A program made the position numbers and the translations under genes. Below, piece by piece: positions 24,612 through 33,189 of a DNA stretch of 64,000 nucleotides. Under the pieces are notes generated by a model that was not told where the DNA came from, did not search any database, and saw only the letters and a program-made list of their open reading frames with translations. Each line of letters starts with the position of its first letter. Position 1 is the first letter of the stretch. The DNA is from Phreatobacter sp. GTDB taxonomy: Bacteria > Pseudomonadota > Alphaproteobacteria > Rhizobiales > Phreatobacteraceae. Where the stretch lies: contig NZ_JAEULY010000015.1 in assembly GCF_016793595.1 (NCBI RefSeq), positions 248,001 to 312,000 of the forward strand. The letters run 5' to 3'.

Positions 24612-26591
24612 ATGACAACGGCACTATCGGCGACCGCGACCGCGCTGCACCCGCTCGATCCCCTGTCCGGCGCCGAGATCGCCGCCGCGCGCGCCATCCT
24701 CTTCGCCGCGAAGGCGCTGCCCGACACCACGCGCTTCGCCTCGCTCGAGCTCGACGAGCCGCTGAAGGCCGAGATCGCCGCCTGGACGCCGGGCCGGCCG
24801 ATCCGCCGCCGCGCTTTCGCCATCACCATCGATGCCGCCACCGGCGCGGTCCACGAGGCGCTGATCGATATCGGCGCGGAGGCCGTCCTCGCCTTCGCCA
24901 CCCGCGACACGAAGGCGCCCCCCTACGGCCAGCCCGCCGTCATCATCGAGGAGTTCTTCAAGGCCGGCGACATCGTCAAGGCCGATCCCGGCTGGCGCGC
25001 CGCCATGGCCCGTCGCGGCCTGACCGAGGACGAGATCGCGCTGGTGCAGGTCGATCCCTTCTCCGCCGGCTATTTCGGTCGCGACGCGGAACTCGGCCGC
25101 CGCCTCGTCAGCGCGGTCAGCTACTGGCGCGAGCACATCAACGACAATGGCTATGCCTCGCCCATCGAGGGCGTGGTGGCCCTGGTCGATCTCGTCGAGA
25201 ACCGGGTCGTCCATCTCGTCGACGAAGCCGAGATCGTCCCGATCCCGCGGAAGCGCCGCAACTACGACCGCCAATCCCTGCCCCCGCCCCGCACCGACCT
25301 GAAACCCCTGAACATCGTCCAGCCGGAGGGCCCGAGCTTCAAGGTCGATGGCTGGAAGGTCGACTGGCAGAACTGGTCGTTCCGCATCGGCTTCACCGCC
25401 CGCGAGGGCCTCGTGCTCCATCAGCTCGGCATCAACGACAAGGGCCGCCTCCGCCCGATCATGCACCGGGCCAGCGTCACCGAAATGGTCGTGCCCTACG
25501 CCGACCCGACCGCCAACCACTTCTGGAAGAGCGCCTTCGACGCCGGCGAATACGGTCTCGGCAAGCTCGCCAATGCTCTCGAACTCGGCTGCGACTGTCT
25601 CGGCCTGATCCACTATTTCGACGTGCCGATGGCCGACGACAACGGCAATTCCACCGTCATGCCCAACGCCGTCTGCATGCACGAGGAGGATTACGGGCTG
25701 CTCTGGAAGCACTACGAGATGCGCACCGGCGTCTTCGAGGCGCGCCGCTCGCGCCGCCTCGTCATCTCGTTCTTCGCGACCGTCGGCAATTACGATTACG
25801 GCTTCTACTGGTACCTCTATCAGGACGGCACGATCCAGCTGGAAGCCAAGCTCACCGGCATCATCCAGACCGCCGCCGTCGCGCCGGGCAAGACCTATCC
25901 GTGGGGCGGCATGGTGGACGAGGGCCTCGGCGGGCCGACCCACCAGCACTTCTTCAACGTGCGCATGCACATGGCCGTGGACGGCGAGGGCAACACCGTC
26001 ACCGAGCATGAATTCCAGCCGCGGCCATGGGGCACCGACAACCCCTACGGCAATGTCTTCGACACGACCTCGCGCGTCCTCGCCAACGAGCGCGACGCCG
26101 CCCGCGAGGCCGACGGAAAGACCGGCCGCTACTGGAAGATCACCAATCCCAACGCCAGCAACAGCGTCGGCAAGCCGACCGGCTACAAGCTGATCGTGCA
26201 GCCGAGCCCGCTCATGCTGGCGCAGGAGGGTTCCAGCGTCGCCCAGCGCGGCGGCTTCGCCACCAAGCACGTCTGGGTGACGCCCTTCGACCCTGCCGAG
26301 AGGTATGCCAGCGGCAACTATCCGAACCAGCATGCCGGCGGCGACGGCCTGCCAGCCTACATCAAACAGGGCCGCTCCATCGCGAATGCCGATCTCGTGG
26401 TCTGGCACTCCTTCGGCCACACCCATGTCTGCAAGCCCGAGGATTTCCCGGTCATGCCGATGGAATATGCCGGCTTCATGCTGAAGCCCAACGGCTTCTT
26501 CGTGGAGAATCCCGCCATGGACCTGCCCGCGGAGAAGAACCATGCCAGCGTGCAGCTTGGCGCGGGCAAGGATGGATGTTGCTGCGGGTGA
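24612..26591 (+). CDS. Primary-amine oxidase (copper-containing, TPQ cofactor)
   Basis: Homodimeric quinoprotein of 659 residues that oxidises primary amines to aldehydes with release of NH3 and H2O2. The cofactor precursor tyrosine is Y394 in VGNYDYG, which self-converts to topaquinone. The copper ligands are H444 and H446 (THQHF) plus H603 in FGHTH; spacing matches the Arthrobacter enzyme (Y382, H431, H433, H592). No signal peptide is evident, so it is probably cytosolic. The C-terminus ends in DGCCCG, three adjacent cysteines. The start at 24612 follows a GGGGACAC region. No dedicated aldehyde dehydrogenase is adjacent. Confidence 0.95.
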   Translation: MTTALSATATALHPLDPLSGAEIAAARAILFAAKALPDTTRFASLELDEPLKAEIAAWTPGRPIRRRAFAITIDAATGAVHEALIDIGAEAVLAFATRDTKAPPYGQPAVIIEEFFKAGDIVKADPGWRAAMARRGLTEDEIALVQVDPFSAGYFGRDAELGRRLVSAVSYWREHINDNGYASPIEGVVALVDLVENRVVHLVDEAEIVPIPRKRRNYDRQSLPPPRTDLKPLNIVQPEGPSFKVDGWKVDWQNWSFRIGFTAREGLVLHQLGINDKGRLRPIMHRASVTEMVVPYADPTANHFWKSAFDAGEYGLGKLANALELGCDCLGLIHYFDVPMADDNGNSTVMPNAVCMHEEDYGLLWKHYEMRTGVFEARRSRRLVISFFATVGNYDYGFYWYLYQDGTIQLEAKLTGIIQTAAVAPGKTYPWGGMVDEGLGGPTHQHFFNVRMHMAVDGEGNTVTEHEFQPRPWGTDNPYGNVFDTTSRVLANERDAAREADGKTGRYWKITNPNASNSVGKPTGYKLIVQPSPLMLAQEGSSVAQRGGFATKHVWVTPFDPAERYASGNYPNQHAGGDGLPAYIKQGRSIANADLVVWHSFGHTHVCKPEDFPVMPMEYAGFMLKPNGFFVENPAMDLPAEKNHASVQLGAGKDGCCCG

Positions 26592-26594
26592 GGG

Positions 26595-26975
26595 TTACTC
26601 GGCGGCAGTCTTCGGCGGGCGGCGCCTGACGGGGCCACCCTTCCCCCGGCGCGCCTTGCTCGCCTTCATGTAGGATCGCAGCACCGCATTGATGTGGGTC
26701 TGGTAAGGCCCCTTCTCCGTCTTGAAGAAGGCGAGAACGTCCTCGTCCAGCCGGATCGAGATCGCCGCCTTGCGCGGCGGCGGCGTCCATTCCGAGACCT
26801 TGCCGACGAAGACCAGTTCGGAACCGGCGAGGTCGAAGTCGGAATCGGGATCCTCGGCAATGGCGCGTTCGATGTCCTCGTCGGTCATCGCACGCACGCG
26901 CTCCCAGTCGGTCTCGCCCTTTAGCTTACCGGACCGAATGTCCTCCAGCGTGACGCGCGTAATCTTCTCTTTCAT
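26595..26975 (-). CDS. brnA: BrnA family antitoxin
   Basis: Antitoxin and autorepressor of a type II toxin-antitoxin pair, 126 residues. The C-terminal half carries the BrnA signature KAAISIRLDEDVLAFFK (about 67-83), a ribbon-helix-helix DNA-binding domain, followed by GPYQTHINAVLRSYM. The N-terminal part (DWERVRAMTDEDIERAI) should wrap the toxin. The start at 26975 (MKEKITRVTL) lies inside the end of brnT, a 50-bp overlap that couples translation. Its basic tail (KARRGKGGPVRRRPPK) is longer than in many relatives. Confidence 0.92.
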   Translation of the reverse strand: MKEKITRVTLEDIRSGKLKGETDWERVRAMTDEDIERAIAEDPDSDFDLAGSELVFVGKVSEWTPPPRKAAISIRLDEDVLAFFKTEKGPYQTHINAVLRSYMKASKARRGKGGPVRRRPPKTAAE

Positions 26976-27207
26976 GGTCCCTCGCACGCCGGGCCGAGAT
27001 CAGGCGGCGGCTCTCCCCACGCAAGGTCCAGACGACGGCGATCAGAACGCCATCGACCGATCCAATGGCTATCCAACGCGCTTCAACTGCGTGGGACGAT
27101 TCATACACCGGGCCATCTTGATCGAAGACGTTGACTGCGTCCTCGAAGTCGATCCCGTGCTTCTCGATATTGGCGAGGCGCTTATTCTCATCCCACTCGA
27201 ACTGCAC
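26926..27207 (-). CDS. brnT: BrnT family toxin (RelE-like ribonuclease)
   Basis: Toxin of 93 residues with the family start FEWDENKRLANIEKHGIDFEDA and the C-terminal RLISARRARDHEREDY, matching the BrnT fold of RelE-like mRNA interferases. The start is GTG at 27207, supported by GGAG 7 bp upstream and by the family N-terminus. A nearby ATG is in another frame. The toxin gene precedes the antitoxin gene, as in Brucella brnTA. A strong promoter with a palindrome lies at 27297-27326. Confidence 0.92.
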   Translation of the reverse strand: MQFEWDENKRLANIEKHGIDFEDAVNVFDQDGPVYESSHAVEARWIAIGSVDGVLIAVVWTLRGESRRLISARRARDHEREDYARHAGGHSVR

Positions 27208-27296
27208 GGCATATCTCCGACACGAACCGAACCAAAATGCTTGTCCTGTCGTGTCGGCACGATCGCCGATGAGGCGCTGGTCCGCGCCGATGTACC

Positions 27297-27326
27297 ATCA
27301 TACGTACGTATATACATTCATGTCAA
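27297..27326 (-). promoter_or_regulatory. brnTA promoter with palindromic operator
   Basis: Read on the minus strand, a perfect -35 TTGACA (27321-27326) is followed after 18 bp by TATGAT (27297-27302). A perfect 12-bp palindrome, ATACGTACGTAT (27300-27311), overlaps the -10 side of the spacer, with GTATATAC next to it. Because BrnA autorepresses its operon, this palindrome is the best operator candidate. The expected 5' leader is about 80 nt. Confidence 0.75.
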
Positions 27327-27675
27327 CGCCTCGCACCTTCGGCGATGAGCCCTTCGATCCAGCGAAGACCCTCAGCAATACGATGTCGGCCGTGCAGGAG
27401 CGCAGCACACAGCTGCATGATCAGCGGCGAGGCCTAGGAAATGCTGGGAGCCTTCCGCGGCTGCTGGATTGCCTTCCATTCGCTTTGGTCGGCCGGGAAT
27501 GACGAGCTGCCGCAGGATCGCGTCTGGCCGTGAGCAAATCGGCGGCCGCCGCTCAAAACTCGTGCCGGACGCAGCTATCGAACGTGCCTGAAAGGTACCG
27601 AAACAGCGTTACGCTGTCAAGGACTTTGATCCTATTTTGGTCTCGTAGGAAAGCGACCACCTGCACCGACCTATT
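27327..27675. other. Gene-free, lower-GC spacer upstream of brnTA
   Basis: About 350 bp between the brnTA promoter and repeat copy B. No frame shows a recognisable protein, and base composition is visibly less GC-rich than the flanks (for example around 27590-27660). It may be the remnant of inserted DNA that came with the toxin-antitoxin pair. Confidence 0.4.
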
Positions 27676-27819
27676 CGTCATGGCCGGGCTTAGCCCGGCC
27701 ATCCACGACTTGAACACGAGGCCAGAGAAAGGCGTGGATGCCCGGCATAGCCGAGGCATTTACCTCGGCGTTCAGAGCAAGAGACGGCGGCTGAAGGCCG
27801 CTGAGGGCCGGGCATGACG
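27676..27819 (+). repeat. Intergenic palindromic repeat, copy B (with internal insertion)
   Basis: It starts CGTCATGGCCGGGCTTAGCC, contains ACTTGAACACGAG and GGCGTGGATGCCCGGC, and ends GGGCATGACG. It is about 50 bp longer than copies A and D. The extra DNA contains its own perfect 7-bp hairpin (27750-27769, GCCGAGG/CCTCGGC) and a 5-bp one at 27787-27801. It lies between brnTA and smc. Confidence 0.75.
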
Positions 27820-27858
27820 CGGTGAAGGTCTTGAGAGGTCGCCGATCCGAACCCGGCC

Positions 27859-30800
27859 TCACTCCGCCGCGATCAGCCGCTCCGCCCGTCCCAGATCGAC
27901 GCTGACCAGCGTCGAGACGCCGCGCTCGGCCATGGTGACGCCGAACAGCCGGTTCATCCGGCTCATGGTGATGGGGTTGTGGGTGATGACCACGAACCGC
28001 GTGTCGGTGGTCCGCGCCATCTCGTCCAGAAGGTCGCAGTAGCGCTCGACATTGGCGTCGTCGAGCGGTGCGTCGACCTCGTCCAGCACGCAGATCGGCG
28101 CGGGATTGGTGAGGAACACCGCGAAGATCAGCGCGATGGCGGTCAGCGCCTGTTCGCCGCCGGAGAGCAGCGACAGGGTCTGCGGTTTCTTGCCCGGCGG
28201 GCGGGCGAGAATGTCGAGGCCGGCTTCCAGCGGATCGTCGGATTCGACCAGTTGCAGTTCCGCCGTGCCGCCGCCGAACAGGGTCGTGAACAGCTTCTGG
28301 AAATTGCCGTTGACCGTGGTGAAGGAGGCGAGCAGGCGCTCGCGGCCTTCGCGGTTCAGCGCGCCGATGCCGGTGCGCAGCTTCTTGATGGCTTCGACGA
28401 GGTCGTCGCGTTCGGAGACCATGCCGTCGAACTGCGCCTGCACCTCGGTCAGTTCCTCGTCGGCGCGCAGGTTGACGCCGCCGAGCCGCTCGCGCTCGCG
28501 CTTCAGCCCCTCCAGCTTGTCCTCGACATCGCGGGCGGCGGGCAGGTTCGCCTCCGCATCGATCCCGGCAATGCGGGTGAGCGCCGGCGGCTCGGTTTCG
28601 AACTTCTCGGCGATCTCCGCGCCGATCTCCTGGATGCGCTGGCGGGAGGCTTCCAGCCGCGCCTCGGCGCGGACGAAGGCCTCGCGGGCGCCGGTCATGG
28701 CGTCGAGCGCCGCGCGCGCCGCGCGGTCGGCATCGGCCAGCGCGGTTTCGCCGGCGGCGAGCTGGTCGGCGGCGGCGCGCTGGGCGGCCTCCGCCTCCTG
28801 AATGCGCGCGATGACCTCGCGGCGCTTGACGAGATAGGTGTCGGGGGCTTCGGCAAGGGCCTGCGCCTCAGCCTTCGCCTCGACCTGCCGCTGTTCGAGG
28901 TCGGCGATCTGGCGGCCGGCATTGGCCTGCCGGTTCGCCCAGGCCTCGCGGTCGCGGCCGATCTCGGCGATGCGGCGGGTGCGCATCTCGGCCTCGCGGG
29001 CCAGACCCTGCGCCTCGGCACGCGCTTCGGCGAGCGCCGCCCGCCCCTGCGCGACCTCCATGCGAATCTCGGCAAGCGATGCTTCGAGCCGGCTCGCCTG
29101 TCCGAGCCCCTCCAGCGCGCGGACGGCGTCAGCCTTCACCGCGGCGGCTTCCTCGACGCTCGCCTTCAGCCGCAGCCGCGCCTCGACCAGCGCGGCAAGC
29201 CGGGTGGTGACGGCGGAGGCGGCGCGCTCGGCGGCCTGCAACTGGTCGCGCAGGCCGTCGGCGGCGCGCTGAGACGAACGCCAGCCGTCGCGGGCCGCCT
29301 GTTCGCGGGCGGCGGCGGCCTTGACCACGCCGACCGCGACATCGGCCAGCGCCTTGAGATCGTCGACCTTGGCCTTGGCGGTCACCAGATCCTTCTCGAT
29401 ATCGCCGAGGCGGTTGCGCTCGGCGAGACGGCGCGCGGCGGCGGTCGGCGCATTGGCGGCGACAACGAAGCCGTCCCAGCGCCAGAGGTCGCCTTCCTTG
29501 GAGACCAGCCGCTGCCCCGGCTTCAGGAGCTTCGCCAGCCGGCCGCCATCGGCCTTGGCGACGATGCCGATCTGGGCGAGGCGGCGGGCCAGCTCGGCGG
29601 GAGCCTTCACCCGCGCCGACAGCGGCTCGACGCCCTCCGGCAGGGCCGGATCGCCAGAAGCGTCCGCACCCGCCCAGTGCTGCGGCGAGGCCGAGGCGGT
29701 CGGCGCGTCGAGGTCGTCGCCGAGCGCCGCGCCCAAGGCCGTCTCGAAGCCGCGCGCGACCGAGATGGCCTCGACCACCGGCGGCCATAGCGACTTGTGC
29801 GCGACGTTCAGAAGCTTGGAGAGCGTGCGCACCTCGGTATCGAGGCGCTGCACGTTGCGCTCGGCATCGGCCAGTGGCCGACGGGCATCGCCCTCCTGGC
29901 TGCGTGCGACCGCATGGCCCTGTTCGGCGGCGACGGCCTCGGCCTCGGCGGCGGCGAGAGCCTCAGCCGCCTGTTCCAGCTGGGTCTTGAGCGCTTCGAG
30001 CCGCGCGGCATGATCGGAGCCGGCCTCCAGCTTCGCGGTCTCGGCGTCGATCTCGGCGAGCTGGCCTTCCAGCCGCACCATCCGCTCGGACGTGTCGCGG
30101 ATCGAGCGTTCCAGCTGGTTGCGGCGGGCGACGATCTCGGCCAGCGCCGATGTTGCTTCGGCGAAGGCCTTTTCGGACGCGGCCAGCACGGTTTCGGCGG
30201 CAGCGACCTTCGTGGCGGCGGCCGCTTCGCCGCCCTTCGCGCCCTCGGCCGCGGCAGCGAGCTCCGCCGCCTCGGCAGCGAGCCGGGCGAGGACGGTGTC
30301 GGCATCGGCGCCCATCGCACGCTCGCGCGCGATGTCGGCGTCGAACTGCGCGAGCCGGCGCTCGAGTTCCTCCATGCGCGCGCGGGCGCGTTTCTCCTCG
30401 CCCTCCAGCTGATCCCGCGCGACGATCAGGCGCTGGAGCACCGCGCCGGCCTTGGCGGCCTCGTCGCGCAGCGCCGGCAGGTGGTGGGCGGCGACCGCCT
30501 GATCCTTCGCAGCGGCAGCCTGATCGGTGGTGCGCTGGGCGACCACGCGCGTCTCCAGCTCGACAAGGCGCTCGGCCTCTCGCACGGCCTCGGAGGCCTC
30601 GCGGAATTTCAGGAAGGCGAGCGTCGCCTCGCCCTTGCGGATATCAGCCGAGAGGCCGCGATAGCGCACGGCCTGGCGCGCCTGGCGCTTCAGGCTGTCG
30701 AGCTGCGTCTCGATCTGGGCGAGGACGGTTTCCAGCCGCTCCAGATTGGTCTCAGCCGCCTTCAGGCGCGTCTCGGCCTCGTGGCGGCGCGCATGGAGGC

Positions 30801-31314
30801 CGGAAATGCCGGCGGCCTCTTCGAGGATGCGGCGGCGCGCCTGCGGCTTGGCGTTGATGATCTCGCCGATCTGGCCCTGCCGCACGAGCGCGGGCGAGCG
30901 CGAGCCGGTCGAGGCGTCCGCGAACAGGATCTGCACGTCGCGGGCGCGCACCTCACGGCCATTGACCTTGTAGAGCGAGCCTGCCTCGCGCTCGATGCGG
31001 CGCGAGACTTCCAGCACGTCGTGGTCGTTGAACTGGGCCGGCGCGAGACGCTGGCCGTTATCGACCGTCAGCATCACTTCGGCGGTGTTGCGCGCGGGCC
31101 GGTTGCCGGAGCCGGAGAAGATGACGTCGTCCATGCCGGACGCGCGCATGTTCTTGAACGAGTTCTCGCCCATGACCCAGCGCAGGGCCTCGACGAGATT
31201 CGACTTGCCGCAGCCGTTCGGCCCGACGACGCCGGTCAGGCCCGGCTCGATCAGGAATTCCGTCGGCTCCACGAAGGTCTTGAAGCCGTGAATGCGCAGA
31301 CGGGAAAATCGCAT
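27859..31314 (-). CDS. smc: Chromosome segregation protein SMC
   Basis: Structural-maintenance-of-chromosomes ATPase, 1151 residues, which dimerises and organises the chromosome with ScpAB. The N-terminal head has Walker A GPNGCGKS (31-38). Long coiled coils rich in Ala, Glu and Arg flank a hinge near residues 510-650. The C-terminal head has the signature LLSGGEQALTAIAL and Walker B CVLDEVDAPLDD. The start at 31314 (MRFSRLRIHGFKTF) matches the family; a frame extension to 31368 does not. The high Ala/Glu content creates long spurious frames on the other strand. Confidence 0.97.
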   Translation of the reverse strand: MRFSRLRIHGFKTFVEPTEFLIEPGLTGVVGPNGCGKSNLVEALRWVMGENSFKNMRASGMDDVIFSGSGNRPARNTAEVMLTVDNGQRLAPAQFNDHDVLEVSRRIEREAGSLYKVNGREVRARDVQILFADASTGSRSPALVRQGQIGEIINAKPQARRRILEEAAGISGLHARRHEAETRLKAAETNLERLETVLAQIETQLDSLKRQARQAVRYRGLSADIRKGEATLAFLKFREASEAVREAERLVELETRVVAQRTTDQAAAAKDQAVAAHHLPALRDEAAKAGAVLQRLIVARDQLEGEEKRARARMEELERRLAQFDADIARERAMGADADTVLARLAAEAAELAAAAEGAKGGEAAAATKVAAAETVLAASEKAFAEATSALAEIVARRNQLERSIRDTSERMVRLEGQLAEIDAETAKLEAGSDHAARLEALKTQLEQAAEALAAAEAEAVAAEQGHAVARSQEGDARRPLADAERNVQRLDTEVRTLSKLLNVAHKSLWPPVVEAISVARGFETALGAALGDDLDAPTASASPQHWAGADASGDPALPEGVEPLSARVKAPAELARRLAQIGIVAKADGGRLAKLLKPGQRLVSKEGDLWRWDGFVVAANAPTAAARRLAERNRLGDIEKDLVTAKAKVDDLKALADVAVGVVKAAAAREQAARDGWRSSQRAADGLRDQLQAAERAASAVTTRLAALVEARLRLKASVEEAAAVKADAVRALEGLGQASRLEASLAEIRMEVAQGRAALAEARAEAQGLAREAEMRTRRIAEIGRDREAWANRQANAGRQIADLEQRQVEAKAEAQALAEAPDTYLVKRREVIARIQEAEAAQRAAADQLAAGETALADADRAARAALDAMTGAREAFVRAEARLEASRQRIQEIGAEIAEKFETEPPALTRIAGIDAEANLPAARDVEDKLEGLKRERERLGGVNLRADEELTEVQAQFDGMVSERDDLVEAIKKLRTGIGALNREGRERLLASFTTVNGNFQKLFTTLFGGGTAELQLVESDDPLEAGLDILARPPGKKPQTLSLLSGGEQALTAIALIFAVFLTNPAPICVLDEVDAPLDDANVERYCDLLDEMARTTDTRFVVITHNPITMSRMNRLFGVTMAERGVSTLVSVDLGRAERLIAAE

Positions 31315-31629
31315 CACATGCCGGGCGGTTGAAGAACTGGGCCGAAGGCTGCCACGGATCGCCGCCAAACGCCATATCTAGCGTTGACGTCCCGCCGCAC
31401 CCTCAACATCTTGCTGCACGTCTCGCTTCACCGTGGTCAGGCGGCGGCCCGCGCGCAACCCGGACCCGGCGACTTTTGCACAGGAACGGGCCGATATCCC
31501 CGATTCATCGGATACCGGCCAAACCGCCATGCTGCGGCGCACGACGACGTCCTTCCGAAGCTTTGCCGACATCGTGTAGAATCATTCGCATAAGCATCAG
31601 GACGGGAAAACCCGCCCGCGGAGGAAACC
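31315..31629. other. Divergent intergenic region smc / RYG micro-protein gene
   Basis: About 315 bp without a recognised gene. It must contain the smc promoter (minus). On the plus strand a TAGAAT at 31577-31582 is the best -10 box for the small gene at 31630; the -35 side (TTCCGA, 31553-31558) is weak. Nothing else is seen. Confidence 0.4.
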
Positions 31630-31752
31630 ATGACGACGAAGACCATGCCGAAGCCCGTGAAGGGCGCGGTTCGGCTGGAAGACCGCTACGGCAATGTCGG
31701 CCTCAAGGCCGTTGCCGGCGCCATCAAGCCTCAGAAGCCGACCAAGTCCTGA
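31630..31752 (+). CDS. RYG-motif micro-protein 1 (40 aa, unknown function)
   Basis: A 40-residue basic protein too short for most gene callers. The start ATG 31630 follows GAGGAAACC, a good ribosome-binding site. The centre reads DRYGNVGLKAVAGAIKP (about 18-34), closely resembling ERYGQIGISAVAAAAPF in the second micro-protein at 32871-33044. Lys-rich ends (TKTMPKPVKG, PQKPTKS) flank it. The similarity between the two supports a real gene. No function is known to me. Confidence 0.6.
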   Translation: MTTKTMPKPVKGAVRLEDRYGNVGLKAVAGAIKPQKPTKS

Positions 31753-31911
31753 CCGCCGCGCGCGATTGGTCGCGCGCCAGTTCAACCGGCCTCCGCCCGC
31801 GGTCCGACCGCCCGGCGGCCAAAGCACTGCGCTCCAGCCAGACGCGTGCCCTCCCGGCAGCTGCAATTCTGCCGTTCCGGGCCGGCGAACATGCATGCCC
31901 TGAAACGACAA

Positions 31912-31931
31912 CGGCGGCCCGCAGGCCGCCG
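31912..31931. terminator. Hairpin between micro-protein 1 and the L,D-transpeptidase gene
   Basis: A perfect 8-bp GC-rich inverted repeat (CGGCGGCC / GGCCGCCG) with a 4-nt loop lies between two convergent genes. Only short T-rich stretches follow on either strand, so termination strength is uncertain. Confidence 0.5.
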
Positions 31932-31965
31932 CCGAAATTCCGCCGCGCCCGGAGGCGGCGCCGGG

Positions 31966-32550
31966 TCAGCGCACGATGACGCGCGTGCCGTTGCCGACGC
32001 GATTGTAGAGGTCGATCGCATGTTCGTTGTGCATGCGGATGCAGCCGGACGACACGGCCTCGCCGATCTGCAGCGGCGAATTGGTGCCATGGATGCGATA
32101 GAGCGTGTCGCGGCCGTTCTGGTAGAGATAGAGCGCGCGCGAGCCCATCGGGTTCTGCGGGCCGCCTTCCATGAAGGCGGGCAGCGTCGGCCAGCGGCGG
32201 CGCATCTCGGCCGGCGGCGTCCAGGTCGGCCATTCGGCCTTGCGCTGGATGATGGCGGTGCCGGTCCAGCCGAAGGCTTCGTTGCCGACCGCGACCTGAT
32301 AGCGGATGGCGGTGCCGCCCTGCTCGACCAGATAGAGATGCTTGGACGCGGTCTCGACCACGATCGTTCCCGGCGCCTCGTTCGTGCGATAGGGCACGCG
32401 CAGCGGCATGCGCCAGTAGTCCATCTCGACCTGCGGCGCCTGCGCCATCAGCGTGCGATCACGATCGGATATCTGCCCGGACGAGGAAACCGTCTGGTTG
32501 TTGCAGCCGGCCAGCACCACGGCCGCCAATGCGAGAACGCCCCACCGCAT
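31966..32550 (-). CDS. L,D-transpeptidase (YkuD family) lipoprotein
   Basis: Periplasmic peptidoglycan cross-linking or lipoprotein-attachment enzyme, 194 residues. The signal peptide ends in the lipobox LAGC with C16 as the lipidation site, so LspA should process it. The YkuD domain covers about residues 60-194 and contains H154 in HGTNSPLQIG and the catalytic C170 in SSGCIRM. It is flanked by two plus-strand genes for related micro-proteins. Confidence 0.93.
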   Translation of the reverse strand: MRWGVLALAAVVLAGCNNQTVSSSGQISDRDRTLMAQAPQVEMDYWRMPLRVPYRTNEAPGTIVVETASKHLYLVEQGGTAIRYQVAVGNEAFGWTGTAIIQRKAEWPTWTPPAEMRRRWPTLPAFMEGGPQNPMGSRALYLYQNGRDTLYRIHGTNSPLQIGEAVSSGCIRMHNEHAIDLYNRVGNGTRVIVR

Positions 32551-32870
32551 GTCGAATGCCCTCTAGCAACGCTGTTGGGACGCGCAGGCCATCCACCTCG
32601 CGCGTTCCGTTCAACCCACAGTCATCCTTGTGGCGAAGGCATGACGCCGGGTCAACGCATTCAGCGACCGCAATGCGGCGAAACCCCTGAAACTGTTGCA
32701 TTTCTGCCATGCCGTTGCAGGTGAGGTCGCCAACCCCTGTCCAGAAGACGGCATGGCATTGCCACGATCCTTTCACGATCGGGCCGAACGCACGCCGCAC
32801 CGGGCGGCGAGTGTCGTGGGTGTCGGAACCGGGCCCATGCAACCCGCAAACGACCCGATGGAGACGAAAC
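32551..32870. other. Divergent intergenic region L,D-transpeptidase / micro-protein 2
   Basis: About 320 bp without a recognised gene; it should hold the promoters of both flanking genes. No convincing -35/-10 pair, sigma-54 site or riboswitch was identified. Confidence 0.4.
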
Positions 32871-33044
32871 ATGAAAACCGCCACGGCGGCCCCGAATGCC
32901 CTTCCCACCCCCAAGCGCGACGCCCTCGCGGAGCGCTATGGCCAGATCGGCATTTCCGCGGTCGCTGCTGCCGCACCTTTCATCCCGGCCCGCAAGCCGG
33001 CCCCGGCCCCCCAGCCGCGGCGCGACATCGTCGCCATGGACTGA
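32871..33044 (+). CDS. RYG-motif micro-protein 2 (57 aa, unknown function)
   Basis: A 57-residue protein beginning MKTATAAPNALPTPKRDALA. The centre reads ERYGQIGISAVAAAAPF (about 21-37), aligned with DRYGNVGLKAVAGAIKP of the protein at 31630-31752. The rest is Ala/Pro/Arg-rich and ends DIVAMD. GGAG lies upstream of the ATG, and a textbook terminator follows at 33106-33137. Coding is supported by this context and by the shared motif, not by a known family. Confidence 0.6.
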   Translation: MKTATAAPNALPTPKRDALAERYGQIGISAVAAAAPFIPARKPAPAPQPRRDIVAMD

Positions 33045-33105
33045 CGTTTTTCCGGCGATGGCCGGGCAACGTTTGGACTTCCCGCATGCCTCTCCTGAAT
33101 GACTT

Positions 33106-33137
33106 AAAGGGCTGGTCGCAAGACCGGCCCTTTTTTT
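33106..33137 (+). terminator. Strong intrinsic terminator after micro-protein 2
   Basis: A 12-bp stem (33106-33117 with 33122-33133, one G-U pair) closed by a GCAA tetraloop of the GNRA class and followed by seven T residues (33131-33137). It lies 62 bp past the micro-protein stop, so that gene is probably a monocistronic transcript. Confidence 0.9.
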
Positions 33138-33189
33138 GTCCGGGAAAGGGCTGAGCCCGGTCGCAAGACCGGCCGCTGTTTGCCTGGCG

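Noticed and set aside
24624..26543. A 639-codon minus-strand frame opposite the copper amine oxidase
   Set aside because: The plus strand carries the TPQ tyrosine and all copper ligands at family spacing; the antisense frame has no recognisable family.
27327..27675. A degraded gene upstream of brnTA
   Set aside because: Lower GC suggests foreign DNA, but no frame, even allowing frameshifts, resembles a known protein.
27979..29790. Long plus-strand frames opposite smc
   Set aside because: They mirror the Ala/Glu-rich coiled coil of SMC; both SMC head motifs are intact on the minus strand.
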